Below, in pieces: positions 1 through 7,281 of a stretch of DNA of 9,669 nucleotides. The notes under the pieces were generated by a model, which was not told where the DNA came from, did not search any database, and saw nothing but the letters and a program-made list of their open reading frames with translations. A program made the translations under genes and the position numbers. Position 1 is the stretch's first letter. Every line of letters starts with the position of its first letter. The stretch is from Clostridia bacterium (GTDB lineage: Bacteria > Bacillota > Clostridia > DUPQ01): positions 1-9,669 of the forward strand of contig JAUVJE010000082.1 of assembly GCA_030592355.1 (NCBI GenBank), given 5' to 3'.

Positions 1-663
1 AAGAATATCATCCTTTATCTGAAAAGCACAACCCAGATTGTCAGCATACTTGGAAAGTGCAATCTCATCTTTTTTTGAACATCCACCCAGGATCCCCCCG
101 GCTAAAACGGCTCCTTTTATCAGCGCTCCTGTTTTCATCACATATATTATATTCAACGAGTCACTGTCGTCAGCCCCAATGATATCAAGGGACTGTCCGC
201 CGATCAAACCCATCGGGCCCGCTGCTTCCATTATTATCCGCGCAGCTTTTGTTTTTGCATTTATATTTTCACCCTTAATAGATAACATAAGGTTTTCCAT
301 GGCTGAGTTTAAAAGTGCGTCACCCGCTAAAATCGCGCCGGCTTCTCCAAAAACCATGTGGTTTGAGGGTTTGCCTCTCCTGATATCGTCATCATCCATG
401 GCAGGCAGATCATCATGAATCAGCGAATATGTATGGATCATTTCAATAGACGCAGCAAATATCACCGCTGTGTCTATTTTTTCTCTTGAGAAAATCTCAA
501 ATGTCCCCAGACATAACGCAGGTCTCAGTCTTTTACCTCCTGCATATATGCTGTAACGCATACTTTGGAGCAATGATTTGGGAACTCCCTCCAATTTTCT
601 GAAATAGATTTCAAGATAATCTTCCGTTGCCAAAGCATAATACCGTAGTTTTTCTACAAGCAT
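1..663 (-). CDS. ispA: Polyprenyl synthetase, probable farnesyl diphosphate synthase (3' end cut by the window edge)
   Basis: This is a trans-isoprenyl diphosphate synthase that condenses isopentenyl diphosphate onto allylic diphosphates to make farnesyl diphosphate in the cytosol. The gene is intact at its 5' end, and 221 codons are in the window; the family is usually about 290-300 residues, so roughly a quarter is missing off the left edge. Visible signatures are GGKRLRP (residues 42-48), the first aspartate-rich motif DDLPAMD (84-90) followed by RRGKPSNH (95-102), GGQSLD (155-160), and the start of the second aspartate motif, QIKDDIL, at the very edge. Tyr79, five residues before the first motif, is the aromatic position associated with short C15 products, so FPP is favoured over longer chains (inference). 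The ATG lies one base after the xseB stop, which suggests translational coupling. The start was worked out by direct translation of the minus strand. In related genomes dxs often follows. Confidence 0.93.
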   Translation of the reverse strand, partial: MLVEKLRYYALATEDYLEIYFRKLEGVPKSLLQSMRYSIYAGGKRLRPALCLGTFEIFSREKIDTAVIFAASIEMIHTYSLIHDDLPAMDDDDIRRGKPSNHMVFGEAGAILAGDALLNSAMENLMLSIKGENINAKTKAARIIMEAAGPMGLIGGQSLDIIGADDSDSLNIIYVMKTGALIKGAVLAGGILGGCSKKDEIALSKYADNLGCAFQIKDDIL

Positions 664-664
664 A

Positions 665-871
665 TCATTCACTTTCTGCAACTTCCCGGTTTGCACCCAC
701 TGTTTCAATCTGTTTCCTGGCTTTATCCAGTTTACCGCTGAGAATTTCTATTATTCCAATTCCCTTTTTATACATCGCTAAAGCTTTCTCAAGCTCTGTA
801 TCACCGCTTTCAAGGGCGGATACAAGCTTTTCAAGCTCGTTCATCATTTGCTCAAATGACTGTTTTTCCAT
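665..871 (-). CDS. xseB: Exodeoxyribonuclease VII small subunit
   Basis: The predicted 68-aa protein is the small subunit of exonuclease VII. Several copies bind each XseA subunit, and the complex degrades single-stranded DNA from both ends into oligonucleotides. The protein begins MEKQSFEQMMNELEKLV, followed by LESGDTELEKALAMYKKG, the family's helical-hairpin signature, and it is rich in charged helix-forming residues. The frame stays open for ten more codons upstream (to 901). The ATG at 871 is preferred because a perfect GGAGG lies six bases before it and because family members begin at this motif. The gene then overlaps the 3' end of xseA by 20 bases, as is common for this pair, and it is followed almost immediately by ispA. 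Confidence 0.94.
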   Translation of the reverse strand: MEKQSFEQMMNELEKLVSALESGDTELEKALAMYKKGIGIIEILSGKLDKARKQIETVGANREVAESE

Positions 872-2072
872 TGTTTTCCTCCGTTTCCGAGACTTTTCCA
901 ATTATTACTCCATCAGATACCCGGGCTCGTATCTTATCGCCGACCGCCACTTGCCTGATACTTGTAATTACATGTTTCTCTCCATCGACAATAACAGAAT
1001 ATCCCCTTGCAATGGTTCCGAGGGGACTCAGAATGTCAAGTTTTGCAGTCATTTCCTTAAATTGAGTTTCTTTACCCTCCATAAGTATTTTAAAGGCAAT
1101 ATGCAATTTTTCTGCTGCCCTGTCCATCGTCAGCGACATCATATTGAAAATTTCCTCAGGCCTTGCCAGTACCGGCCTGCTTTTAAGCGACTTAATATGT
1201 GCTTCTTTTTCCTGTATTGATTTTATCAGGGAATTACGCAGCCTTCCTTTGCTATTATGCAGTATATCTTTTATTAGTGATAATTCAGGTACTGCGATTT
1301 CAGCGGCGGCTGAAGGCGTGGGAGCCCTTTTATCCGCCGTAAAATCAGCAATGGTAAAATCAGTCTCGTGCCCCACAGCCGATATAACAGGTACTTTTGA
1401 GGCGTATATCGCCCTGGCAAGATGTTCCTTATTGAAAGGCCACAAGTCCTCGATTGACCCGCCTCCCCTTGCAATAATTATTACATCCGTCTGTCTGACT
1501 TCATTAAAATAGCGTATGCCCGCCGCAATCTCGAGCTCTGCGCCTGCCCCCTGCACATTGGATGGATAAAGAATCAGGTGGTATTTTGGAAACCGCCTGT
1601 CCAGTACATTAATAATATCCTTTATTACCGAACCTGTCGCAGATGTGACTACGCCGATAGAGTCGGGCATCATAGGAATCGCTTTCTTCTTTGATTCATC
1701 AAAAAGACCCTCTTCTAAAAGCTGTTTTTTCAGTTTCTCAAATTCCAAATAAAGTGCGCCTTCGCCTTCTTCAATCATATCCGCGGCATATAACTGGTAT
1801 TGACCGCTTTTTTCATATACCGAAACATATCCAGCCACTGTCACCTGCATTCCATCGGTCGGATTGAAAGCAAGTCTCCCGGCATATGATGAAAACATTA
1901 TGCATTTCACAGCCGCCTTATTATCTTTAAGGGTAAAATACATATGTCCTGAGAAGTGCTTTTTAAAATTTGAAATTTCTCCGCGAACCAGAATACTAGA
2001 AAGATTTTCATCACTTCCCAGTAAATTTTTAATATATAGGTTAAGTTGTGATACTGATATTGCTTTTTTCAT
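852..2072 (-). CDS. xseA: Exodeoxyribonuclease VII large subunit
   Basis: The 406-aa protein is the catalytic subunit of exonuclease VII, a cytosolic single-strand-specific DNase that needs no metal and works in repair with XseB. An N-terminal OB-fold for single-stranded DNA binding is visible (VRGEISNFK at 29-37, SGHMYFTLKD at 41-50, VKCIMF at 55-60). The central catalytic domain carries IGVVTSATGSVIKDI (139-153), ARGGGSIEDLWPFN (201-214), SAVGHETDFTIADF (231-244) and the hallmark DKRAPTPSAAAE (247-258). The C-terminal third is the charged helical region that binds XseB. The length is normal and all core motifs are present. The ATG at 2072 follows the nusB stop by nine bases, with only a weak GGTG-type ribosome site. 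It is therefore probably read with nusB, and it overlaps xseB at its end. Confidence 0.97.
   Translation of the reverse strand: MKKAISVSQLNLYIKNLLGSDENLSSILVRGEISNFKKHFSGHMYFTLKDNKAAVKCIMFSSYAGRLAFNPTDGMQVTVAGYVSVYEKSGQYQLYAADMIEEGEGALYLEFEKLKKQLLEEGLFDESKKKAIPMMPDSIGVVTSATGSVIKDIINVLDRRFPKYHLILYPSNVQGAGAELEIAAGIRYFNEVRQTDVIIIARGGGSIEDLWPFNKEHLARAIYASKVPVISAVGHETDFTIADFTADKRAPTPSAAAEIAVPELSLIKDILHNSKGRLRNSLIKSIQEKEAHIKSLKSRPVLARPEEIFNMMSLTMDRAAEKLHIAFKILMEGKETQFKEMTAKLDILSPLGTIARGYSVIVDGEKHVITSIRQVAVGDKIRARVSDGVIIGKVSETEENNGKTVI
878..882 (-). promoter_or_regulatory. xseB ribosome binding site inside the xseA coding region
   Basis: GGAGG on the minus strand sits six bases before the ATG at 871 and lies within the last codons of xseA. 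It decides the xseB start in favour of 871 over the longer in-frame option at 901. It also implies that xseB can be initiated by ribosomes arriving at the end of xseA. Confidence 0.8.
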
Positions 2073-2081
2073 AGAGCACCA

Positions 2082-2474
2082 TCACGAAATATTGGCAAGT
2101 ATGCCGTTGATGAATTTACCGGAAGAATCAGAACCATATTTTTTTGCCAGTTCAACCGCTTCATTGATGGCAACGCCCTTTGGAACATCATCCCTGTATT
2201 TTATTTCATAGTAGCCCATGCGCAAAATAGCCAAATCCACCCTGGATATCCTGCTTATGCTCCACGACGAAACCAGGTATCCTTCTATGCACTTATCGAT
2301 TTCAGCAATCCGCACATTGACCCCGGTCACAAGATCTGCAATATACTCTGTAACATCCAAGGGTACTTCATTACCAGCGAAGTAATATTCAAGCTGGCTT
2401 TTGTAATTCTCTTTATTGATTTCCGTTTGGTAAATCAGCTTGAAAGCCTCTTCCCTGTTTTTCTTTCTGCTCAT
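2082..2474 (-). CDS. nusB: Transcription antitermination factor NusB
   Basis: The 130-aa protein is the all-helical NusB. With NusE (ribosomal protein S10) it binds boxA RNA in rRNA leaders and keeps RNA polymerase from terminating early. The basic start SRKKNREEAFKLIYQ (2-16) and the C-terminal signature AINEAVELAKKYGSDSSGKF (102-121) followed by INGIL are diagnostic. WSISRISRVDLAILRMGYYE (71-90) is the conserved central helix. Length is normal for the family. The ATG at 2474 has AGGTG about six bases upstream and starts eight bases after the amaP stop. The gene sits between amaP and xseA, an arrangement I recall from other Clostridia. Confidence 0.97.
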   Translation of the reverse strand: MSRKKNREEAFKLIYQTEINKENYKSQLEYYFAGNEVPLDVTEYIADLVTGVNVRIAEIDKCIEGYLVSSWSISRISRVDLAILRMGYYEIKYRDDVPKGVAINEAVELAKKYGSDSSGKFINGILANIS

Positions 2475-2482
2475 GCATACAC

Positions 2483-3019
2483 CTATTTTTTTTCAGGATC
2501 TACGATACCATCAATTAGTATCTTTATGTTTTCAATGTCAGTTCCCGTCGCTTCCATAATTTTGTTTCTGATATTCTCCTGGAGCAGTACTGAAATTGAA
2601 GGTATTGATATAGTCGGGGGTACTTTTGCCCTTACTTCAATCACCGGTTTGGTATCAGTGTCCACTACATCGATTCTTATATCATATATGTCCGGAGTGT
2701 TCTGAGCTTCAAGTTTTGCGAGAGTTTCTATTGTCTGAGCTGATATGCTGACAGTTCCTCCGGCATTTGCAATTCTGATAGCCTCTATATTTTTCTCTTT
2801 CTTTCCAAAAGTGAAAATAATAACTGCAATAATCGCAAGGAAGAACAGGGAGACAAACAGAATCCCAAGCCTTAAACCGGAGAATAAGGACGCATTATTG
2901 ATTTTTACACCTATTTTATATACGAAATCCGTATCAAGGGCACTGTATACACCGAATGCAGAAAATACTCCCGTAAGGAAAACACTAATGAATACTAAAA
3001 GTTTTCTTAATTTTGTCAT
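2483..3019 (-). CDS. amaP: AmaP-like alkaline shock response membrane anchor protein
   Basis: This 178-aa protein has two hydrophobic membrane segments (about residues 6-27 and 51-71) with a short loop between them. A roughly 100-residue soluble C-terminal domain follows, with the alternating beta/alpha pattern of the Asp23 family (GGTVSISAQTIETLAK at 87-102, then a strand ending PVIEVRAKVPPT at 125-136, and a final helix-strand to residue 172). In staphylococci AmaP tethers Asp23 to the cytoplasmic membrane. The adjacent asp23 gene, whose stop lies 26 bases upstream of this ATG, supports the same role here. The start has a GGTGGTG ribosome site close upstream. The symbol rests on topology and context rather than on strong sequence identity, which cannot be measured here. 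DUF2273-type small membrane proteins fill this slot in some relatives, but this one is too long for that. Confidence 0.8.
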   Translation of the reverse strand: MTKLRKLLVFISVFLTGVFSAFGVYSALDTDFVYKIGVKINNASLFSGLRLGILFVSLFFLAIIAVIIFTFGKKEKNIEAIRIANAGGTVSISAQTIETLAKLEAQNTPDIYDIRIDVVDTDTKPVIEVRAKVPPTISIPSISVLLQENIRNKIMEATGTDIENIKILIDGIVDPEKK

Positions 3020-3045
3020 TTTACACCACCATAATTTTATTTACC

Positions 3046-3417
3046 CTAATCCTTGGGTATATTGACGCTCTGAACGTGGATATTTGCCTCCATAACCCTC
3101 ATTCCCGTCATTCGTTCAACAGTCTTCTTGACCTTTTCCTGAATATTCCATGCCACTTCAGGAATTCTTGCCCCAAATTCAGCAATTATATAAATATTTA
3201 TGTAAATATCGTTTTCCTTGGTTTCAGCTTTAATGCCTTTTGACAAGTTCTTGATCCCCAGCACTTCTGCTATCCCGCCGGTTAAGCCTCCGCTCATGGA
3301 ATAAACACCGTCAACTTCAACTGTCGCAAGACCTGCGATTATCGCTATAACATCATCCGTAACCCTCAGGGTTCCCAGATTTTCGCTGTTCTCAGTTGCA
3401 AGTTCTCCGATTGCCAT
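3046..3417 (-). CDS. Asp23/Gls24 family envelope stress response protein
   Basis: The 123-aa soluble protein belongs to the Asp23 (alkaline shock protein) / Gls24 family, which forms membrane-associated assemblies linked to cell envelope homeostasis. Recognisable blocks are VTDDVIAIIAGLAT (19-32), VDGVYSMSGG (35-44), the strand IYINIYIIAEFGARIPEVAW (71-90), and the C-terminal pattern ERMTGMRVMEANIHVQSVNI (101-120). Length and order match the one-domain Clostridial members found before nusB. The start is firm because AGGAGGA lies just before the ATG and a good promoter (3438-3467) lies about 20 bases further up. This is the first gene of the promoter-proximal block asp23-amaP-nusB-xseA-xseB-ispA. 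Confidence 0.93.
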   Translation of the reverse strand: MAIGELATENSENLGTLRVTDDVIAIIAGLATVEVDGVYSMSGGLTGGIAEVLGIKNLSKGIKAETKENDIYINIYIIAEFGARIPEVAWNIQEKVKKTVERMTGMRVMEANIHVQSVNIPKD

Positions 3418-3437
3418 AATTCCTCCTGCCTAAGTTG

Positions 3438-3467
3438 ATTATACCATTTTAAGGAACGCTGTATCAA
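3438..3467 (-). promoter_or_regulatory. Sigma-A type promoter for the asp23-nusB-ispA block
   Basis: On the minus strand TTGATA (3467-3462) and a perfect TATAAT (3443-3438) are separated by 18 bases. The predicted transcript would start near 3431 and reach the asp23 AGGAGGA site within about ten bases. Nothing resembling an intrinsic terminator separates it from the DUF2156 gene upstream, so read-through from the cassette may add to expression. Confidence 0.75.
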
Positions 3468-3521
3468 TAATCCGCCAAAAGCATCAAAACCCTACCGATG
3501 TACATTCACATTTCTTTTCTC

Positions 3522-4412
3522 TCATTTTAATTTAAGTGAATAATTCTTTACAATAAATTCAGGGTAATATGATTGCTTTGACTTCCTTAGTCCTGGTTTT
3601 CCCATATCTTCCTGCCTGTTTATATACTTTACATCAGGCCACTCGTTTATTATATACTGCTTATTCAACATAGCATATATGCCGTCAAACCTTGTGTCGG
3701 CTTTTTCAAAATAAACCACTGCCATATCGTCGGACATTCTTCCGCCGAGTGCGAATGCTTCAATTGTTCCGTTTATTCGTATAGCCCCTCCGCGGTATTG
3801 AATCCCCAATTCGTTTCTGAGTAAACTGAGAATAGCCTTTTTCTCATGTTTCGACGTATCTCCCGGGCCACAGTCGCGTTTCATACACCATGTATCTATT
3901 ACATTTTTAAGTTCCGCCCGATCATCATTAGAGATGCTGCAGTATTCATACACATCCCCTGACTGTCTCATGAATTTACTTATATGATTTCTTTTTTTTG
4001 CGTATTTCTTCCCCGTCAATTCCGCCAAACTATCCTTTCGATATACATACTCGCCGAACTCAAACAGTTCGTCTATTATATACCGGTCCGGGAAAATTTC
4101 CTTGATTCTGTTCTTATCTTCCTCACCCATGCAATACAGCCGCCCCTTTTTCGAAATATTTCTGCAATACTCCTCAAGATGAAACATTGCTTTTTCGAGA
4201 TCGCCGCTTCCGAAGGGCATCAAGGCAGTATTATCAAACTTACATTCAAATAGGAATAAAAATTCATCTTTAATATCATAGCTTAACTCTGTGTATTCAT
4301 GCCACAAATATAAAGTTGGGAATTTCGCAAGCGACATGTATTTATCTGAATACTTCAAAAATTCCTTTATTTCAACTGCATTATCCTTTGTCAAAAGCTT
4401 GGGCTTCAGCAT
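3522..4412 (-). CDS. DUF2156 domain protein (GNAT-like, phosphatidylglycerol lysyltransferase C-terminal-like fold)
   Basis: The 296-aa soluble protein matches the stand-alone DUF2156 family, whose fold is a double GNAT-like acyltransferase related to the cytosolic catalytic domain of aminoacyl-phosphatidylglycerol synthases. Diagnostic blocks are GKKYAKKRNHISKF (134-147), YFEKADTRFDGIYAMLN (234-250), and YINRQEDMGKPGLRKSK (263-279) near the end. There are no membrane segments, so it is not a full MprF-type flippase-synthase. The acyl donor and acceptor for this branch are, to my knowledge, not established. Its ATG shares a base with the stop of the upstream oxidoreductase gene (TAATG), which argues for coupled translation, and no strong ribosome site of its own is seen. 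It is the last cassette gene, and 104 bases separate it from asp23. The family is certain; the function is unknown. Confidence 0.88.
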   Translation of the reverse strand: MLKPKLLTKDNAVEIKEFLKYSDKYMSLAKFPTLYLWHEYTELSYDIKDEFLFLFECKFDNTALMPFGSGDLEKAMFHLEEYCRNISKKGRLYCMGEEDKNRIKEIFPDRYIIDELFEFGEYVYRKDSLAELTGKKYAKKRNHISKFMRQSGDVYEYCSISNDDRAELKNVIDTWCMKRDCGPGDTSKHEKKAILSLLRNELGIQYRGGAIRINGTIEAFALGGRMSDDMAVVYFEKADTRFDGIYAMLNKQYIINEWPDVKYINRQEDMGKPGLRKSKQSYYPEFIVKNYSLKLK

Positions 4413-5455
4413 TATACACTTTTTTCCTTTCCCAAATCGGCGGATTCATAAGCCGCTTCAATCAATTTCATCATTTTACGTGCGTCTTCAGCAGGGGAAA
4501 TGTTTTTTTTCTTTTTTTCAATTACATCAATGAAGTGTCTGAATTCATCAAGCGCCTTTGTTTTGTAATTTGTATCGGGATATATATCCACCAGTGTATC
4601 GTTCATCTCGCTGTAAATAGCAAGTTTGCCCTTCCTGTATTTTACACCACCCTTGGTGCCAAATAATTCATAAAACCATTCTTCCTCATCATTGTTCATG
4701 GCAAAAGATACTTCAAAGCTAAGGCTGGCACCATTAGCAAATCGCACAAAACCCACCGCCAAATCTTCGACATCGAAGATTCCATTTTTCTTAGGATCAA
4801 ATACCATATTCCTTGTTTTGCACCCCTCGAATTTTCGGTATGTGGATGCAGAAACAGTTATAGGTTCGGGAGAATCCATCATGTACATGGAAAGATCAAT
4901 CATATGAACCCCTAAATCTATCAGAGGCCCGCCGCCGGAAAGAGCTTTTTGAGTAAACCATCCGCCCATGCCTGGTATTCCCCTTCTTCTGCGCCAACCA
5001 CACCGGGTATAATAAATATCCCCCAAATGTCCGTTTGATATGTAGTCCCTGATAAAAAATGCCTCATTTGTAAATCGGTTGTTTAAACCAATCATGAGCC
5101 TTTTATCATATTTGTCCCTGGCTTTTATCATATCAAGTGCTTCTTGCTCATTCATCGCCATGGGTTTTTCACAATGCACATGCGCACCCGCTTTAAAAGC
5201 ATCAATAGTCATTTGCTTATGGAATTTATTAGGAGTGCATATGCTGACTATGTCCGGTTTTTCAGAATCAAGCATCTCAGGATAGTCTCTATATGTTCTG
5301 ATTCCAGGATATTTTTCCTTAACCCAATCGAATGCGTTTTCGTTGATATCACATATAGCGCATATTTCAATATTTTCTAAAGCTCCGTATCCGGGCAAAT
5401 GCTTCCATTTGGCTATGCCTCCGGCGCCTATACAGCAATACTTGTACTTTTTCAC
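4412..5455 (-). CDS. Gfo/Idh/MocA family NAD(P)-dependent oxidoreductase
   Basis: The 347-aa cytosolic enzyme is a Gfo/Idh/MocA dehydrogenase, a family that oxidises or reduces sugars, cyclitols and their derivatives with bound or free NAD(P). The N-terminal Rossmann domain shows GAGGIA (10-15), an acidic residue closing beta-2 (CDINEN at 35-40), and TPNKFH (74-79). The catalytic-lysine motif is CEKPMA (95-100, Lys97). The C-terminal domain carries GGGPLIDLGVHMIDL (174-188), in which Asp180 and His184 occupy the usual substrate or proton-relay positions. The length is normal, with no missing key residue. The start is GTG at 5455, directly after the ThuA-like TAA. A GGAGAGGTG ribosome site within the end of the upstream gene supports it. 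The substrate cannot be read from sequence; the ThuA-like partner suggests a carbohydrate or a 3-keto-sugar type intermediate (inference). Confidence 0.93.
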   Translation of the reverse strand: MKKYKYCCIGAGGIAKWKHLPGYGALENIEICAICDINENAFDWVKEKYPGIRTYRDYPEMLDSEKPDIVSICTPNKFHKQMTIDAFKAGAHVHCEKPMAMNEQEALDMIKARDKYDKRLMIGLNNRFTNEAFFIRDYISNGHLGDIYYTRCGWRRRRGIPGMGGWFTQKALSGGGPLIDLGVHMIDLSMYMMDSPEPITVSASTYRKFEGCKTRNMVFDPKKNGIFDVEDLAVGFVRFANGASLSFEVSFAMNNDEEEWFYELFGTKGGVKYRKGKLAIYSEMNDTLVDIYPDTNYKTKALDEFRHFIDVIEKKKKNISPAEDARKMMKLIEAAYESADLGKEKSV

Positions 5456-6184
5456 TTATTTCACCTCTCCGGTTGGAATTTTTCTGTGTTCGCATGAGGC
5501 TGTGCTCTGTATTTCCCCAACAGGGGCAGCCCATCTGCAGGCATTGGCTAAAACCAGCTGAACTTTCTCATTATAGAATGTCGGGTAAGCCTCGTGCCCG
5601 GGCTGGAAATAGAACATTTTACCGCGTTCCACATTGAAACAGCATCCTGCCCGAAATACCTCGCCGCCGCCGAACCAGGATATAAAAACAACTTCATCAG
5701 GATTCGGAATACCGAATGGTTCCCCGTACATTTCCTCATTTTTCAGGTCAATGTATCCGTCGATTCCCTGAGCTATGGGATGAGCGGGATTAACTACCCA
5801 AACCCTGCAGCTGTCGTCGTCCCTCCATCTAAGGGAACAGTTTGTTCCTGTAAGGGTTTTGAAAATCTTTGAATAGTGTCCCGAATGAAGGACTATAATC
5901 CCCATTCCTCCACGGACACGGCCGGCTATTTTTTCTACAAGAGCATCATCCACATCACCGTGGGCCATGTGTCCCCACCATATAAGAACGTCTGTATCAT
6001 TCAGTACATCAACGGGCAACCCTTGGTCCGGATCGTCCAGGGTGGCGGTTCTTACATTAAACCCTCTGTCCTTTGCCAAAGCGCCTCCGATTGCACCATG
6101 TATACCCTCAGGATATACCGCTGCAATTTTTTTGCTGAGTTTTTCATGTCTGCCTTCATTCCATACCGTAACATTGATTTTCAT
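5456..6184 (-). CDS. ThuA-like family protein (trehalose utilisation / class I amidotransferase-like fold)
   Basis: The 242-aa cytosolic protein matches the ThuA family, first named from Sinorhizobium trehalose use, where it acts with the Gfo/Idh/MocA-type dehydrogenase ThuB. Conserved blocks are VWNEGRHE (7-14), YPEGIHGAI (24-32), WWGHMAHG (69-76), LHSGHYSK (99-106), EMYGEPF (151-157) and QPGHEAYPTF (194-203). These place several histidines and acidic residues in a flavodoxin-like core. Nothing is missing and the length is typical. The ATG at 6184 has GGGGGT about five bases upstream. It lies 18 bases after the UroD-like gene and abuts the oxidoreductase gene. The pairing with an oxidoreductase repeats the ThuA/ThuB logic, but trehalose itself is not implied: ThuA-like proteins occur in many sugar pathways. 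Confidence 0.9.
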   Translation of the reverse strand: MKINVTVWNEGRHEKLSKKIAAVYPEGIHGAIGGALAKDRGFNVRTATLDDPDQGLPVDVLNDTDVLIWWGHMAHGDVDDALVEKIAGRVRGGMGIIVLHSGHYSKIFKTLTGTNCSLRWRDDDSCRVWVVNPAHPIAQGIDGYIDLKNEEMYGEPFGIPNPDEVVFISWFGGGEVFRAGCCFNVERGKMFYFQPGHEAYPTFYNEKVQLVLANACRWAAPVGEIQSTASCEHRKIPTGEVK

Positions 6185-6202
6185 GCTTACCCCCGAATAA
6201 AT

Positions 6203-7252
6203 TTATATGTATTTATTAACAAGCCGTTCCTGCTCTTCGCAGGTATCGGCAAATGTCCTTATAAATAAGCGCCCGTCGCCATACTTTTCTACAAAGGCGT
6301 CTATTTCATTGAGCCATAGAAAAATATAAATACCTTTGCCATTCTCTGCTATTTTATCATAAAGGTGATGCCAGCAACCGTCGGCATTGCCAGGCCGCCC
6401 AGCTCCGGGCACCCATTGTATAGCACTCACTTTTTCCAGTGTAAGAATTGAATCAAGATGCCTTATTGCTCCGGGGCCGTCCAAATGGTATATAACATTG
6501 TCCAGTTCCCTGCATTGCTTTTTTAGAAACGGCATCTCATATGCATCAAACATATCGCAGGACATCATACAAGATATATCGCTTTGAAGCACACTGGTTT
6601 TCCCCTTCCCCATAATATTGTAGTGGGTATAGGCCGAGTATCCGTTATTATCTATAATCCTCTTATGGTGCGCGTTAAATGCTTTTTTCCATACTTCAAA
6701 AAGCAATTCAAGCAACTCTTTTGCTTTTTTGGGATAATCAATGATTTCCATGAACATTCTATCCGCGCCCATAACAGCCGCCAATATATCCAGGTTCTGC
6801 TGCAAATCCGGCATTGATGTCATAAATTCGCCCTCTGATGCAGCTTTATAATATTCGGTGGCTCTAAGACTCCAGTCATACCATAAGAATTTTCCCGAAT
6901 CATAGCCCTCAATAAATTGAATACAGTTTTCCCTTACTTCGTCAAAAGTGGAACATCTATCCTTGTACCAGATTGTATTATTACGGTGTATAGGTTCGGC
7001 TCCGATAAATGTACATAAGCTTCCGGGGCCGAGATAAGCGCTCATGTCCGGAATGGCATCGCCAAAAAAAGCTCCGTTTTTAAGATAAGCCAAGTGTCTG
7101 TGAAAAGCTGTTTTAGTATTAGTTAATTCTTCAAGATCAGAGTAAATAGGTCCTGAGCGCTTTATATCAGCGACTATAAGTACAGTCCCGGTTTTCCGCG
7201 CCCACCATTTGTCAAATCTCCCAGTTGTTTTTTCCCAATCGGTTTTAAGCAT
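6203..7252 (-). CDS. Uroporphyrinogen decarboxylase / methyltransferase-like TIM-barrel protein
   Basis: The 349-aa soluble protein resembles the broad uroporphyrinogen decarboxylase superfamily, which also includes corrinoid-dependent methyltransferases such as MtaA/CmuA. It resembles a branch often annotated only as hypothetical or UroD-like. The visible pattern is DWEKTTGRFDKWW at the start (5-17), a long alpha/beta body, QSDISCMMSCDMF (223-235), YHLDGPGAIRHLD (255-267) and IQWVPGAG (278-285). The arginine-rich N-terminus and substrate-Asp region of true heme-pathway HemE were not seen, and no other heme gene is nearby, so a heme role is unlikely. A zinc-type His-x-Cys...Cys set for methyl transfer is not clear either. 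The ATG lacks a recognisable ribosome site. The frame stays open upstream into the CD1247-like gene, but without a better start. It lies 29 bases after that gene. Superfamily likely; reaction unknown. Confidence 0.75.
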   Translation of the reverse strand: MLKTDWEKTTGRFDKWWARKTGTVLIVADIKRSGPIYSDLEELTNTKTAFHRHLAYLKNGAFFGDAIPDMSAYLGPGSLCTFIGAEPIHRNNTIWYKDRCSTFDEVRENCIQFIEGYDSGKFLWYDWSLRATEYYKAASEGEFMTSMPDLQQNLDILAAVMGADRMFMEIIDYPKKAKELLELLFEVWKKAFNAHHKRIIDNNGYSAYTHYNIMGKGKTSVLQSDISCMMSCDMFDAYEMPFLKKQCRELDNVIYHLDGPGAIRHLDSILTLEKVSAIQWVPGAGRPGNADGCWHHLYDKIAENGKGIYIFLWLNEIDAFVEKYGDGRLFIRTFADTCEEQERLVNKYI

Positions 7253-7281
7253 ATAAAAAATATGAAGGTTGGGCGTTAACC

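Noticed and set aside
38..418. Plus-strand open frame of 126 codons
   Set aside because: It is antisense to ispA, whose minus-strand frame shows the GGKRLRP and DDLPAMD motifs. The plus-strand product has no recognisable family.
627..1220. Plus-strand open frame of 197 codons across xseB and xseA
   Set aside because: Antisense to two well-conserved genes; the product is low-complexity with no family signature and no ribosome site was noted.
3498..3505. ATGTACAT palindrome before asp23
   Set aside because: Eight bases, expected often by chance, with no second copy or promoter-linked position.
5876..6268. Plus-strand open frame of 130 codons over the ThuA-like gene
   Set aside because: It lies opposite the conserved ThuA motifs and has no family resemblance, so it is a shadow frame.
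6203..7252. UroD-like protein as the heme-pathway enzyme HemE
   Set aside because: HemE's characteristic N-terminal motif was not found, and no other tetrapyrrole gene is nearby.
3418..7281. Cassette as an insertion sequence, integrative element or prophage cargo
   Set aside because: No transposase, integrase, terminal inverted repeats or direct repeats were seen at either side.
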